64,000 nucleotides of DNA from assembly GCF_026163565.1 (NCBI RefSeq), contig NZ_JAPDKN010000004.1:102204-166203 (forward strand), in the 5' to 3' direction. Source of the DNA: Chryseobacterium sp. YIM B08800 (GTDB lineage Bacteria; Bacteroidota; Bacteroidia; Flavobacteriales; Weeksellaceae). Of this stretch, positions 1-8,216 are shown in pieces. The position numbers and the translations under genes were made by a program. Below the pieces are notes generated by a model that saw only the letters and a list, made by a program, of their open reading frames with translations, was not told where the DNA came from and searched no databases. The number at the start of each line of letters is the position of its first letter. Position 1 is the stretch's first letter.

Positions 1-180
1 GGTGTCAATTTCAGGGTTATTGGCGTGATCATCTTGAGCAATTTCGTCAATTTTCATTTCTTTGGAAACCATTGGAGCTTCTGATATCATATCCATTGAA
101 GAATAAACTGCTTCTTCCTTTTTCTTTTGGCAACTTACTAATATTGCTAATACTACGATTGTTAAACTAATTTTGTTCAT
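1..180 (-). CDS. Lipoprotein, N-terminal fragment (cut by window edge)
   Basis: The ATG at 180 opens 60 uninterrupted codons that run off the window. The product starts with a short charged n-region and a hydrophobic core ending in the lipobox LVSC, with Cys17 as the lipidation site, followed by a Lys/Glu-rich linker. It should therefore be a membrane-anchored lipoprotein. It is the last visible gene of the sigma factor/VWA operon, 29 bases after the collapsed alpha-2-macroglobulin remnant. Too little is present to name a family. Confidence 0.7.
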   Translation of the reverse strand, partial: MNKISLTIVVLAILVSCQKKKEEAVYSSMDMISEAPMVSKEMKIDEIAQDDHANNPEIDT

Positions 181-209
181 ATTGTGTGATTTTATAATAA
201 GATTAAATT

Positions 210-748
210 TTAAGGTTCTATTTTAGTTTTAATTCCTTCATTCCAAAACTTAGATTCCGGCATATAATAAAGATAAACATTACTCGCTTTTCCGGTATAT
301 TCACCTGCAAATTCTACTTTTAAATCGAGATTAATGGTTTTTGTTTCATTGGCATCAAAATGTTCCCAATATAAAACCAGATAATTATCGAAGATTTCAT
401 AATAAGAAACCTGCTTTTTATCAACCAAATCTTTCAACAATGCATTTTGTAAAGTCAATCCGGCAGGAATTCCGATTTTTGCTGATATTTTAGCTCATAA
501 ACACCTTGAACAACCTCAATATTTTTTCCGTTATTCCAAACTAAAGTGTCGTATTCTTTTGCAGCAATAATTGCGTAGCCTTTTTCATCGGTCAATTCAT
601 AAACTCCACTGTTTTTATTGAATATTTTAAGAAAATTCTGAGGCTTTTTCTTTTCATTAAGAAAAGTCCCCGAATAATAACGCTGAGAATCTTGTGCAAA
701 AGCAAATTGCACCGCAAAAACAGGCAATAACAGATAAACTTTTTTCAT
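210..748 (-). pseudogene. Collapsed alpha-2-macroglobulin-like gene: N-terminal piece plus out-of-frame C-terminal piece
   Basis: Two reading frames meet end to end. The first (455-748, 97 aa) has a signal peptide ending FAFAQ and a carboxypeptidase-regulatory-like beta domain. The second (210 to about 490, one frame over) reads through IGIPAGLTLQN and then the pattern VLYW..F.A.ETK..NLDLK..F.GEYTGKAS..YLYY, which I recognise as the C-terminal (receptor-binding-like) end of bacterial alpha-2-macroglobulin family proteins. Such proteins are usually far longer. The simplest reading is that one long gene lost its middle through a frame-changing deletion near 470-495. The second frame has only a TTG start and a stop codon just upstream of the homology, so it is unlikely to be expressed alone. 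The first 97 aa could still be made as a small secreted protein. It sits between the VWA gene and a lipoprotein in one operon. Confidence 0.6.
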
Positions 749-815
749 CTTTGATAATATTTCTAAAAATAGAGAAAAAAAAGAAATCTCCGAAGAAATT
801 TCTTTTTTTGAAATG

Positions 816-3335
816 TTATTTTTGTGTCGACCTATATGTTTCCACCAATCTCACAAACTCTGCTCTGTAACCTTCATCATCTTTTCCTCTTCCTTTTTTG
901 GCCAAGTTTTCTATTTCTTTTACATCTTTATTTTTAATTAAAGCAGAATTTCTTAAAACCAAGCCAAACCAAGCTACAGATGAAGCAAATTTAAAGTCAT
1001 CGCTTGAAGATAAAAAAGATTGATTGGTATTTTTAACCACCTGAAATATTTCAGAACTTGTATCACCATCTGGTTTTTTATACCTGAATTTTACGGTTGC
1101 CAATTCATCATTAAAATTTTCATCATTTGTGTTTTTCGTATACTTTAAATCGTTTTCTTTTGGTAAAAATTCAGAATTCACATCGTTTGGAATGACTTCG
1201 TATAAAGCGGTAACGGTATGACCGCTTCCTAATTCTCCGGCATCAATTTTATCGTTGGTAAAATCTTCATTCTTCAATTTTCGGTTTTCGTAGCCAATTA
1301 AGCGATACGATTTCACATATTTCGGATTAAATTCAATCTGAATTTTGACATCTTTAGCAATGGCATACATATTTCCGGCAAACTCTTTTCCAAGAAATTT
1401 ATTGGCTTCCTGAAGATTGTCGATGTAAGCATAATTTCCGTTGCCTTTATTCGCTAAAGTTTCCATTCGGTTATCTTTAAAATTCCCCATTCCGAAACCT
1501 AAACACGTAAGAAAAACTCCTGATTTTCTTTTTTCTTCCACCAAAGTCTGAAGATCGCCCGTAGAAGATGTTCCCACATTAAAATCTCCATCTGTAGCGA
1601 TTATCACTCGGTTATTTCCATTTTTTATAAAATTTTCCTGAGCCAATTTATAGGCTAATTCAATTCCTTGTCCACCTGCTGTACTTCCACCTGCCTGAAG
1701 TTTATCTAAAGCTTCAATGATTTTTCCTTTTTCTTTAGCTGAAGTTGGTGGCAAAACCATTCCTGCACTTCCTGCGTAAACTACAATTCCTACTTTATCG
1801 GTTGGTCTTAATTGATCTAAAAGAACTTTAAAAGATGATTTTAGCAGTGGTAATTTATTCGGTTCATTCATCGAACCAGAAACATCAATAAGAAAAACAA
1901 AGTTTGAGTTGGGAAGTTTATTTGTTGGAATTTCTTTCCCTTGCAAACCGATTTTCAATAACTTATGTTTACTATTCCAAGGTGAATCGTTGTATTCTGT
2001 ATTGATTGAAAACGGTTCATTATTTTTAGGTTGTGGGTAATCATATTTAAAATAATTAATCATTTCCTCAATTCTTACCGCATTTTTATTCACATATTCT
2101 CCATTATTAATCATTCTTCGAATGTTGGAATAAGCCGCTTTATCTACATCAATCGAGAATGTAGAAACTGGCTGACTCTTCGTCAACTCAAACGGATTTT
2201 CTACAAAAGCATCATATTCTTCATTATTCTTTTGTTGAATTTGTTTTGATACATTGATGCTATCCTGAACTTTCTGCAGTTTTTCAAAAGCTTTTCTTTC
2301 TTTTCTCGAAAGTTTTTTAGTTTTAATTACAATCACTCCATTTGAAGCTCTGTTTCCGTAGATTGATGTAGCTGCTGCATCTTTTAAAACAGAAACGCTT
2401 TCAATCGTATTCGGATTTAAATTGCTAAAAGCTTTACTGTCTGAAATTTTTCCGTTGATAATATATAAAGGATTTGAGCTTGCATTTAAAGAACTCATAC
2501 CTCTGATTATAATAGGATTAGAAGAACCAGATATTCCGTGGTTTGGTGCTATTTGTAAACCAGAAATTGTTCCAATTAAAGTTTGTGAAATATTATTATT
2601 TTGTTTGAATTCATTTCTGATATTATAATTTGGTGCAGAATTTTGATATTGAGTACTATTATTATTTCCCATCGCAATTATTGGTGATGAATTTACATAA
2701 CCCTGCGAATTGGATTTTTGATTGTTTACAATTTCTGTAGATGTTATTGAAGTAGCACTTGAAGTATAAGATTGTTTTTTTACAGCTCTATAACCGGTCA
2801 CTACAACTTCTTCAATATTAGTTTCTTTGTCATCTTTATCTAAAACCCCGTCACCATCTCGTTCCATGTAAACTACATTTCCTTGTGCTATATTTGAATT
2901 CTGCGACGGTATTTCATTATGATAAATCGGAGAAATTCTAGGTATAGGAACAACTGACTCATATACTAAAACTTCAGGCTTCTGAACTTCTTTTTGAGTA
3001 TAAATTTCCTTCTCAATATTAGATTTTACCATACTGTCAATCGCCTGAACACTAGAATTTACTTTAGGAGAAACCGTGTTATGAGCAATTGCAGGTTTAT
3101 TTATTTCAGAAACATTATTTTTATTAATGAAATAAAATGCTCCTAAACCAATAATTAAGCTTGCAGCAATTCCATAAGGAAACCATATTGGGATAATTTT
3201 CTTCTTGTCTTCTTTTTTATCTAATTTTTCTTCAACTTTAGCCCAAACTTTATCAAAACCCGGAAAAGTAGCTGGTTCTTCCAAAGATTGAGAAGCCTCA
3301 TTGAATTTTTTATCAATATCGTGATTATTTTCCAT
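816..3335 (-). CDS. Membrane-anchored TonB-plug/von Willebrand factor A (YfbK-type) fusion protein
   Basis: The protein has 839 aa. Residues 1-50 are charged and cytoplasmic-like, as in short anti-sigma proteins. Residues 51-70 are one membrane segment. Residues 159-169 form an Asp-rich DGDGVLDKDD calcium-type loop. Residues 175-340 carry SusC/RagA plug hallmarks: EEVVVTGY, IIIRG, PLYIINGK and SVLKDAAATSIYGNRASNG. Residues 392-435 match the YfbK-type N-terminal VWA extension (FSIDVDKAAYSNIRRM). Residues 476-655 are the VWA domain with MIDAS motif DVSGSMN (Asp484, Ser486, Ser488). The rest is the YfbK-type C-terminal domain. Family knowledge suggests adhesion or envelope protein binding. It follows the ECF sigma gene by 11 bases, so an anti-sigma role for the N-terminus is inferred, not shown. 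Confidence 0.88.
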   Translation of the reverse strand: MENNHDIDKKFNEASQSLEEPATFPGFDKVWAKVEEKLDKKEDKKKIIPIWFPYGIAASLIIGLGAFYFINKNNVSEINKPAIAHNTVSPKVNSSVQAIDSMVKSNIEKEIYTQKEVQKPEVLVYESVVPIPRISPIYHNEIPSQNSNIAQGNVVYMERDGDGVLDKDDKETNIEEVVVTGYRAVKKQSYTSSATSITSTEIVNNQKSNSQGYVNSSPIIAMGNNNSTQYQNSAPNYNIRNEFKQNNNISQTLIGTISGLQIAPNHGISGSSNPIIIRGMSSLNASSNPLYIINGKISDSKAFSNLNPNTIESVSVLKDAAATSIYGNRASNGVIVIKTKKLSRKERKAFEKLQKVQDSINVSKQIQQKNNEEYDAFVENPFELTKSQPVSTFSIDVDKAAYSNIRRMINNGEYVNKNAVRIEEMINYFKYDYPQPKNNEPFSINTEYNDSPWNSKHKLLKIGLQGKEIPTNKLPNSNFVFLIDVSGSMNEPNKLPLLKSSFKVLLDQLRPTDKVGIVVYAGSAGMVLPPTSAKEKGKIIEALDKLQAGGSTAGGQGIELAYKLAQENFIKNGNNRVIIATDGDFNVGTSSTGDLQTLVEEKRKSGVFLTCLGFGMGNFKDNRMETLANKGNGNYAYIDNLQEANKFLGKEFAGNMYAIAKDVKIQIEFNPKYVKSYRLIGYENRKLKNEDFTNDKIDAGELGSGHTVTALYEVIPNDVNSEFLPKENDLKYTKNTNDENFNDELATVKFRYKKPDGDTSSEIFQVVKNTNQSFLSSSDDFKFASSVAWFGLVLRNSALIKNKDVKEIENLAKKGRGKDDEGYRAEFVRLVETYRSTQK

Positions 3336-3346
3336 TGTGTAAAAGT

Positions 3347-3865
3347 TTAAATGTTATGGTTAACCAAAAGTTCCTGCAATTTTTTTCTTGCAAAATTCAG
3401 CTGAGATTTTGAAGTTCCTTCGCTTATAGAAAGCATCGTTGCAATCTCTTTGTGTGGATAACCTTCAATTGCAAAAAGATTGAAAATCGCTCTGCAACCT
3501 TCTGGAAGAAAATTCAGAAGCTTCAAAATATCTTTCTCAAAAGAAATACTGTCGGTTGGAGAGCCTGTCGATTCTACAAAATCTTCTTCTAACGAAACAT
3601 TCAAAGCTTTCATACTTCTCAGTTTCTGTAAACATTCATTCACTGCAATTTTCTTAGCCCAGGCTTCGAAAATATCATGATTTTGCAGTTGATTAAGTTT
3701 CGTGAAGATTTTATAAAAAGTATCGGCCAATACTTCTTGTATGTCTTCATCGTTTTTCAGATAGCGTTTGCAGACTGTGTACAGTTTGCCCGCCATTTTT
3801 TCGTAAACTTTCCGCTGTGCATTGCGGTCGTTTTTTTGGCATTCTATCAGTAATTCTTTTTCCAT
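3347..3865 (-). CDS. RNA polymerase sigma factor, ECF type (sigma-70 family)
   Basis: The 172-aa protein has sigma region 2 at about 10-75 (YTVCKRYLKNDEDIQEVLADTF, quoted as YLKNDEDIQEVLADTF) and region 4 near 115-165 with the helix-turn-helix text GYPHKEIATMLSISEGTSKS. Length and layout are those of extracytoplasmic-function sigma factors. It redirects RNA polymerase to a small regulon, most likely starting with its own operon. The next gene, a membrane-anchored VWA/plug protein, starts 11 bases downstream and is the obvious candidate for its regulator. A possible autoregulated promoter lies just upstream. Confidence 0.93.
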   Translation of the reverse strand: MEKELLIECQKNDRNAQRKVYEKMAGKLYTVCKRYLKNDEDIQEVLADTFYKIFTKLNQLQNHDIFEAWAKKIAVNECLQKLRSMKALNVSLEEDFVESTGSPTDSISFEKDILKLLNFLPEGCRAIFNLFAIEGYPHKEIATMLSISEGTSKSQLNFARKKLQELLVNHNI

Positions 3866-3880
3866 AGTCAGGCTTTATAC

Positions 3881-3911
3881 TCTTATAGATGCAGGAAATT
3901 TCGGGCAGGTT
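3881..3911 (-). promoter_or_regulatory. Possible ECF-type promoter of the sigma/VWA operon
   Basis: On the minus strand, AACCTGCC (3904-3911) is followed after about 11 bases by GCATCTATAAGA (3881-3892), ending 15 bases before the sigma factor ATG. An AACC-type -35 box and a short -10 at this spacing are typical of ECF sigma promoters. Autoregulation is an inference from position and pattern. Confidence 0.3.
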
Positions 3912-4468
3912 GGAAACATGATAAACTTTTTTTAAAAATAAGGAAAGTTGTTGATAGTTTTTAGTTGATAGTTGAAAGGTTGAGGTTCTATAAAAAACTT
4001 TTTTAAGTTTAAAATTTCAAATCATTATTATTTAATAAAAATGAAAATAACAGGTCGCTCCTCTGGAGCTATAATCTTAAAACAACTATTAGCTATTAAC
4101 AGTTTGCTCCTGATGGAGCTGTAATTATTCCAACGCGATTTATTGTTAATAGAAAATTGGGATCATAAAAGTATAAAGCTCCTAAGGAACAATCTATCAA
4201 TCTCTTAAATATTTATTTCACAAACTTTTTGAGGTTTTCTATGATATAATTTTTTTTCTAAAACTCTAAAACTCTACTCCTCTAATTCACTAAAACTCTC
4301 CCACTCAATTTTAACCCTTTTTTAACATAATATATTGTAACATATCCTTAACATTGCAGACTATTAGAATATCAATTTAAAGCTGATAAAATTACGTTTG
4401 ATTAAGACGATAAATTTTAGTCAAAAACAATTTAAAGATCACCTTTAAAAACAAATAGATCGTTACTT
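3912..4468. repeat. Gene-free stretch with three REP-like GCTCC palindromes
   Basis: No convincing gene is seen here. The stretch holds three imperfect palindromes of one family: GCTCCTCTGGAGCT at 4057-4070, GCTCCTGATGGAGCT at 4106-4120 and GCTCCTAAGGAAC at 4178-4190. Each is embedded in a similar AT-rich context, with TATAATCTTA after the first and TGTAATTATT after the second. Left of them, 3950-3985 holds degenerate TTGATAGTT repeats. The 3' end must contain the promoter of the peptidase gene at 4469, but no clear consensus was seen. Confidence 0.55.
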
Positions 4469-5671
4469 ATGAAAAACAAAAGATTTGCGTCATTACTTTT
4501 TGTTTTATACGCAGGAAGTATGGTGTTTGCTCAGGATGACCTGATCAACAAATTGAAGAACAATCACTCTCAAAATGCTAATTTCCAGTTTACCACATTA
4601 AAAGATGTTGGAGCAACTTCGGTAAAAAATCAGGGTTCATCAGGAACTTGTTGGAGCTATTCTGGAAACTCTTTTCTGGAGTCTGAAATGCAGAGGATGG
4701 GCAAAAAGCCAGTTGATTTGGCTGAGATCTTTACCGCAAGAAATTCTTATCACGATAAAGCAAAATTATACGTGTTAAATGGCGGAGCGATCAGTTGGGG
4801 AGATGGAGGTGAGCTTCACGATGTTGTTAACATGTACAAAAAATACGGAGCAGTTCCACAAGATGTTTATACAGGTTTGAAAGCAGGGCAAACTTTAAAT
4901 AATTTTAAAGAAATGCAGGGTAAATTAAAGCCGGTTTTAGACAGTTTGGTTGAAGCTTCTTCAAAAGGAAAACTTTCAGATAATTGGATGGCTTCTGTGG
5001 ATGCTATTTTAGATGAGTATTTAGGAAAAGTACCTTCTAACTTTACCTACGAAGGAAAAAATTATACTCCGAAAACTTTTGCTAAAGAAGTAGTAGGAAT
5101 TAAACCTGAAGATTATGTTGAGTTGTCTTCATACAAAGATTATCCTTATTACCAGAAATTTGTAGTTCCGATCCCTGATAACTGGAGCCATGATTCTGAC
5201 TGGAATATTCCAATGAATGATCTGACTGCAATTATCGATAATGCCGTCAACAAAGGATATTCTGTAGGTTGGGCAACAGACGTTTCTGAGCCTTATTTTT
5301 CATACAAAAATGGAGTTGCTTACGTTCCAGATGTAGATCTTGATCAAATTACTCCGGAAGTAAAAAAAGATCTATTCACTCAGCCTAAAAAAGATAAAAC
5401 CATTACTGAAGATATGCGTCAGAAAGCTTTAAACAATCTTTCTACCACCGATGACCACGGAATGCACATCGTAGGTTTGGCAAAAGATCAGTCGGGTAAA
5501 GAATATTATATGGTGAAAAATTCTTGGGGTGTAACCAATGATTTTGATGGATATTTATATGTAACAAGACCTTATGTTGAGTATAAATCTACTGCAATTT
5601 TGGTTCACAAAAATGCAATTCCTAAGAACATCAGAAAGCAATTGAAGCCAAGCAAAAGCATTGGTTTGTAA
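4469..5671 (+). CDS. Exported C1-family cysteine peptidase (bleomycin hydrolase/aminopeptidase C type)
   Basis: The 400-aa protein has a signal peptide ending VFAQ (about residue 22), so it is exported. The papain-fold catalytic set is visible: Gln55 and Cys61 in NQGSSGTCWSYSGNS, His333 in DDHGMHIVG, and Asn351 in VKNSWG. The long insert between Cys and His and the DDHGMHIVG text fit the PepC/bleomycin hydrolase branch rather than plain papain. Members usually trim peptides from the N-terminus. It is monocistronic, with a strong terminator 56 bases after the stop. Confidence 0.9.
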   Translation: MKNKRFASLLFVLYAGSMVFAQDDLINKLKNNHSQNANFQFTTLKDVGATSVKNQGSSGTCWSYSGNSFLESEMQRMGKKPVDLAEIFTARNSYHDKAKLYVLNGGAISWGDGGELHDVVNMYKKYGAVPQDVYTGLKAGQTLNNFKEMQGKLKPVLDSLVEASSKGKLSDNWMASVDAILDEYLGKVPSNFTYEGKNYTPKTFAKEVVGIKPEDYVELSSYKDYPYYQKFVVPIPDNWSHDSDWNIPMNDLTAIIDNAVNKGYSVGWATDVSEPYFSYKNGVAYVPDVDLDQITPEVKKDLFTQPKKDKTITEDMRQKALNNLSTTDDHGMHIVGLAKDQSGKEYYMVKNSWGVTNDFDGYLYVTRPYVEYKSTAILVHKNAIPKNIRKQLKPSKSIGL

Positions 5672-5726
5672 GAAATCATTATTGTCTACTAGGTGACAAT
5701 TTTAGATATTTAAACTTGTTAATAGG

Positions 5727-5754
5727 CCGTCTGAATTTTTTCAGACGGTTTTTT
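5727..5754 (+). terminator. Rho-independent terminator of the C1 peptidase gene
   Basis: Perfect 9-bp stem CCGTCTGAA/TTCAGACGG with a 4-base T loop, followed by TTTTTT. Confidence 0.9.
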
Positions 5755-5767
5755 AGTGTTGTTTTTA

Positions 5768-5927
5768 AACGCAAAGTCCGCAAAGGTATTTTTTCTCGCA
5801 TACTGCATATTTTTCGTTCTCAAAGGCACTTCGTTCAGCGAAGGCTTCCATTTCTTTGCTGAGTGAAACGCCTTTGCGAACGAAGAATATTTTCAATAAT
5901 TAAAAAAATCTTTGCAGACTTTGCGTT
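5768..5927. repeat. 160-bp nested inverted-repeat (MITE-like) element
   Basis: The outer arms AACGCAAAGTCCGCAAAG (5768-5785) and CTTTGCAGACTTTGCGTT (5910-5927) match at 17 of 18 positions. Inner arms at 5813-5827 and 5870-5884 match at 14 of 15. The centre again pairs around CTTCGTTCAGCGAAG. The whole element can fold into one long hairpin. It has no reading frame and lies between two terminators of convergent genes. Confidence 0.65.
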
Positions 5928-5942
5928 AAAATAAATTCAAAA

Positions 5943-5973
5943 AAACCGCTTTCAAAAAAATTGAAAACGGTTT
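5943..5973 (-). terminator. Terminator downstream of the alkene reductase gene
   Basis: AACCGCTTTCAA pairs with TTGAAAACGGTT (one mismatch). On the minus strand it ends in a T run. It lies 140 bases after the stop at 6113. Confidence 0.6.
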
Positions 5974-6112
5974 CTCTAAAAATTAAAAAAATTATAGGTA
6001 AAATTATGTATAAAATAAAAGTGAACTGCTCATTTTACTTCTCAGGTAATTGTAGAAAAAAGTTTAAATAATAAATTGACCACGAAGCAAACCTGCAATT
6101 CACTGTAGTTTT

Positions 6113-7174
6113 TTAATAAAGCACTCCTAAACTAGAACCAGCAAAATCTGTAAGCTCTTCTACTCTGCCGTCTTTAATTTTCTTTGCCCACTCATAATCG
6201 CTCAACAAAGCACGTCCTACCGCAACCAGATCAAAATCTTCACGGTCAAGTCTTCTTACCAATTCTTTAAGGTCTGCTTTTTCAGAACCTTCTCCTGCAA
6301 AAGCTGCCATAAAATCACCGTTTAATCCTACAGAACCAACGGTAATTGTTGGTTGACCTGTTATTTTTTTAGCCCAACCTGCGAAGTTCAAATCTGAACC
6401 TTCAAACTCAGGTTCCCAGAAACGTCTTTGTGAACAGTGGAAAATATCAACTCCGGCTTCTTTTAATGGCAATAACCAATCTTCCATTTCGTTAGGATTT
6501 AAAGCTAATCTGCTTTTATAATCCTGCTGTTTCCATTGAGAAAGACGGATAATAATGGTGAAATCCTCTCCTACTGCAGCTCGCATTGCTTTTACAACAT
6601 CTACTGCAAATTTGCTTCTTTCTTTTAAGGTTTTTCCACCGTATTCATCAGTTCTTGTATTGGTTACTTCCCAGAAAAACTGGTCGATTAAATAGCCATG
6701 AGCGCCGTGAATTTCCAAAACATCAAATCCCAAATCTTTCGCCGATCTTGCCGAAGCCGCAAATTGAGCAATCGTATCCTGAATATCTTCCAAAGTCATT
6801 GTAGAAACTTTTTCCATATCCACTAAAGGATAATCTTCTGCCATTCTGGTATCACCAACATGCCAAATCTGTGGTCCCATTTTTCCTCCATTTTGATGAA
6901 CTGCATCGATTACGTTTTTCCAGCCGTTTAATGCTTCAGTTCCATAAAAATCAGGGATGTTTTGTAGATTTTTAGATCCGGGTCTGTTGATTACTGTTCC
7001 TTCAGAAAGAATCAATCCAACTTCCGAAGCTGCTCTTCTTGCATAATAATCTGCAATTTGTTGAGTGGGAACTCCGTTATCAGATTGCGCTCTCGTCATC
7101 GGAGCCATTACTATTCTATTTTTTAGTTCTAAATTTTTGTATTGAAAAGGTTTAAACAATGATTCTGTACTCAT
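6113..7174 (-). CDS. Alkene reductase, old yellow enzyme family (NADH:flavin oxidoreductase)
   Basis: The 353-aa TIM-barrel flavoenzyme has the OYE family text LKNRIVMAPMTRAQ near the N-terminus, HGAHGYLIDQFF around the middle and GRALLSDYEWAKK at the end. Enzymes of this branch (NemA/OPR-like) reduce activated C=C bonds using FMN and NAD(P)H, and handle electrophiles such as quinones, enones and nitro compounds. The gene is divergent from an HxlR regulator; such pairs usually form a small electrophile-stress response unit. It differs from the second OYE gene at 45004, which is of the YqjM class. Confidence 0.93.
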   Translation of the reverse strand: MSTESLFKPFQYKNLELKNRIVMAPMTRAQSDNGVPTQQIADYYARRAASEVGLILSEGTVINRPGSKNLQNIPDFYGTEALNGWKNVIDAVHQNGGKMGPQIWHVGDTRMAEDYPLVDMEKVSTMTLEDIQDTIAQFAASARSAKDLGFDVLEIHGAHGYLIDQFFWEVTNTRTDEYGGKTLKERSKFAVDVVKAMRAAVGEDFTIIIRLSQWKQQDYKSRLALNPNEMEDWLLPLKEAGVDIFHCSQRRFWEPEFEGSDLNFAGWAKKITGQPTITVGSVGLNGDFMAAFAGEGSEKADLKELVRRLDREDFDLVAVGRALLSDYEWAKKIKDGRVEELTDFAGSSLGVLY

Positions 7175-7207
7175 TTTTAAAGTATTTGTTTATAATTGTT
7201 ACACAAA

Positions 7208-7302
7208 GTAACTAATAATAGTTTGTTTTTGTATCTTTCAATGAGAAAATAGTGGTAACTTTGCAGTAACTTACATTAGTAACTTGAAAGTAACGTATGT
7301 AA
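7208..7302. promoter_or_regulatory. Candidate HxlR operator: GTAAC repeat array between divergent genes
   Basis: GTAACT-type units occur at about 7208, 7255, 7266, 7279 and 7290. The last four are spaced 11, 13 and 11 bases apart, roughly one helical turn. They are bracketed by the inverted pair TTACAT (7271-7276) and ATGTAA (7297-7302). The array sits between the reductase start and the HxlR gene, where the regulator would be expected to bind. Binding is inferred. Confidence 0.5.
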
Positions 7303-7329
7303 TCTTAACAACTAGTTTGGTTTTATTTT

Positions 7330-7484
7330 AACCACAAAAGTCACAAAAGACTTTGGAGTAGTTTTAAGTTTAATAATTGTGTAGAAATAAGCACACATAA
7401 GTTTTAAAAAAAAATCAAAGATTTTTATTTTGTGAACTTGTATTTGCATTAAAAGCTTCTCTGAGATATTTAACTTTTGTGGTT
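7330..7484. repeat. Inverted-repeat element upstream of the HxlR gene
   Basis: AACCACAAAAGT (7330-7341) and ACTTTTGTGGTT (7473-7484) are a perfect 12-bp inverted pair about 155 bases apart, with no reading frame that looks real inside. Size and form resemble the element at 5768-5927. It fills most of the HxlR leader, so the regulator may be transcribed across it. Confidence 0.5.
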
Positions 7485-7505
7485 AATTTTTTAATAATAT
7501 ACCTT

Positions 7506-7895
7506 ATGAAACAGAACGAATTGATGCAATACAGCTGCCCTTTAGGCAAAGCAATGTCTGCATTGGGAAGCAAATGGAAACCAATTATCGTATTGGTAAT
7601 TAAAGACCGAAAACTACGTTTTGGAGAACTTGCCGTACGCATTAATGTCATTTCAAGAAAAGTACTGACCGATCAATTAAAAGAAATGCAAACTGACGGA
7701 TTAATCATCCGTGAAGAGTTTAAAGAACTTCCGCCAAGAGTGGAATACTCGTTGACTGAAAAAGGCTTGGCACTTTTACCTATCTTATATCAACTAGAAG
7801 AATGGGAAACAAAATATCATGTTTATGATCCTGAGAAAGAGAAGGATTGTAAAATGCTTTTGGAAAAAAGGGAGAAGAAAAATGCTATTGTTTAA
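7506..7895 (+). CDS. HxlR-family transcriptional regulator
   Basis: The 129-aa protein (from ATG at 7506; an in-frame ATG 27 bases earlier would add a hydrophobic stretch foreign to the family) has the HxlR winged-helix signature: CPLGKAMSALGSKWKPIIV at the N-terminus with the conserved Cys, then LRFGEL..RI..ISRKVLTDQLKEM and the wing PPRVEYSLTEKG. HxlR proteins sense electrophiles or oxidants, often through that N-terminal Cys, and control a neighbouring reductase. The divergent old-yellow-enzyme gene is the likely target. Confidence 0.93.
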   Translation: MKQNELMQYSCPLGKAMSALGSKWKPIIVLVIKDRKLRFGELAVRINVISRKVLTDQLKEMQTDGLIIREEFKELPPRVEYSLTEKGLALLPILYQLEEWETKYHVYDPEKEKDCKMLLEKREKKNAIV

Positions 7896-7937
7896 AATAT
7901 TGAAAAATTATCATACAATAATTCGTAATCTCTAATA

Positions 7938-8183
7938 TTAGCGAAAAAATCGTTTTTTGATATATTTTACAATAAAAGTCAAAATTATTATTACAGGAAA
8001 AGAAAATATAAAAATTAATAATATTAATATCGTGAATCCCTGAATAGTACGAATATCTTGCTCTACAAGATTTATAATCATGACAGCAATTCCCATTGTA
8101 ATGCTTGTTAAAATCCAGATTTTAAAAACATTAGTAAGGAAAGAAATATTTGAATTTATTTTATTTTTCAGATTGAATTTCAT
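7938..8183 (-). CDS. Small two-helix membrane protein, unknown function
   Basis: The 81-aa protein begins with a Lys/Asn-rich cytoplasmic stretch and has two predicted membrane helices (about 20-40 and 50-72), ending KYIKKRFFR. I do not recognise a family. It lies 33 bases downstream of the membrane methyltransferase gene on the same strand and is probably co-transcribed with it. Confidence 0.6.
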   Translation of the reverse strand: MKFNLKNKINSNISFLTNVFKIWILTSITMGIAVMIINLVEQDIRTIQGFTILILLIFIFSFPVIIILTFIVKYIKKRFFR

Positions 8184-8216
8184 GCGGTTAGATTTTAAAT
8201 AACAATTTCAAAAATA

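Noticed and set aside
7415..7651. Minus-strand frame overlapping the HxlR start
   Set aside because: Antisense to the conserved HxlR N-terminal signature and without a recognisable domain.
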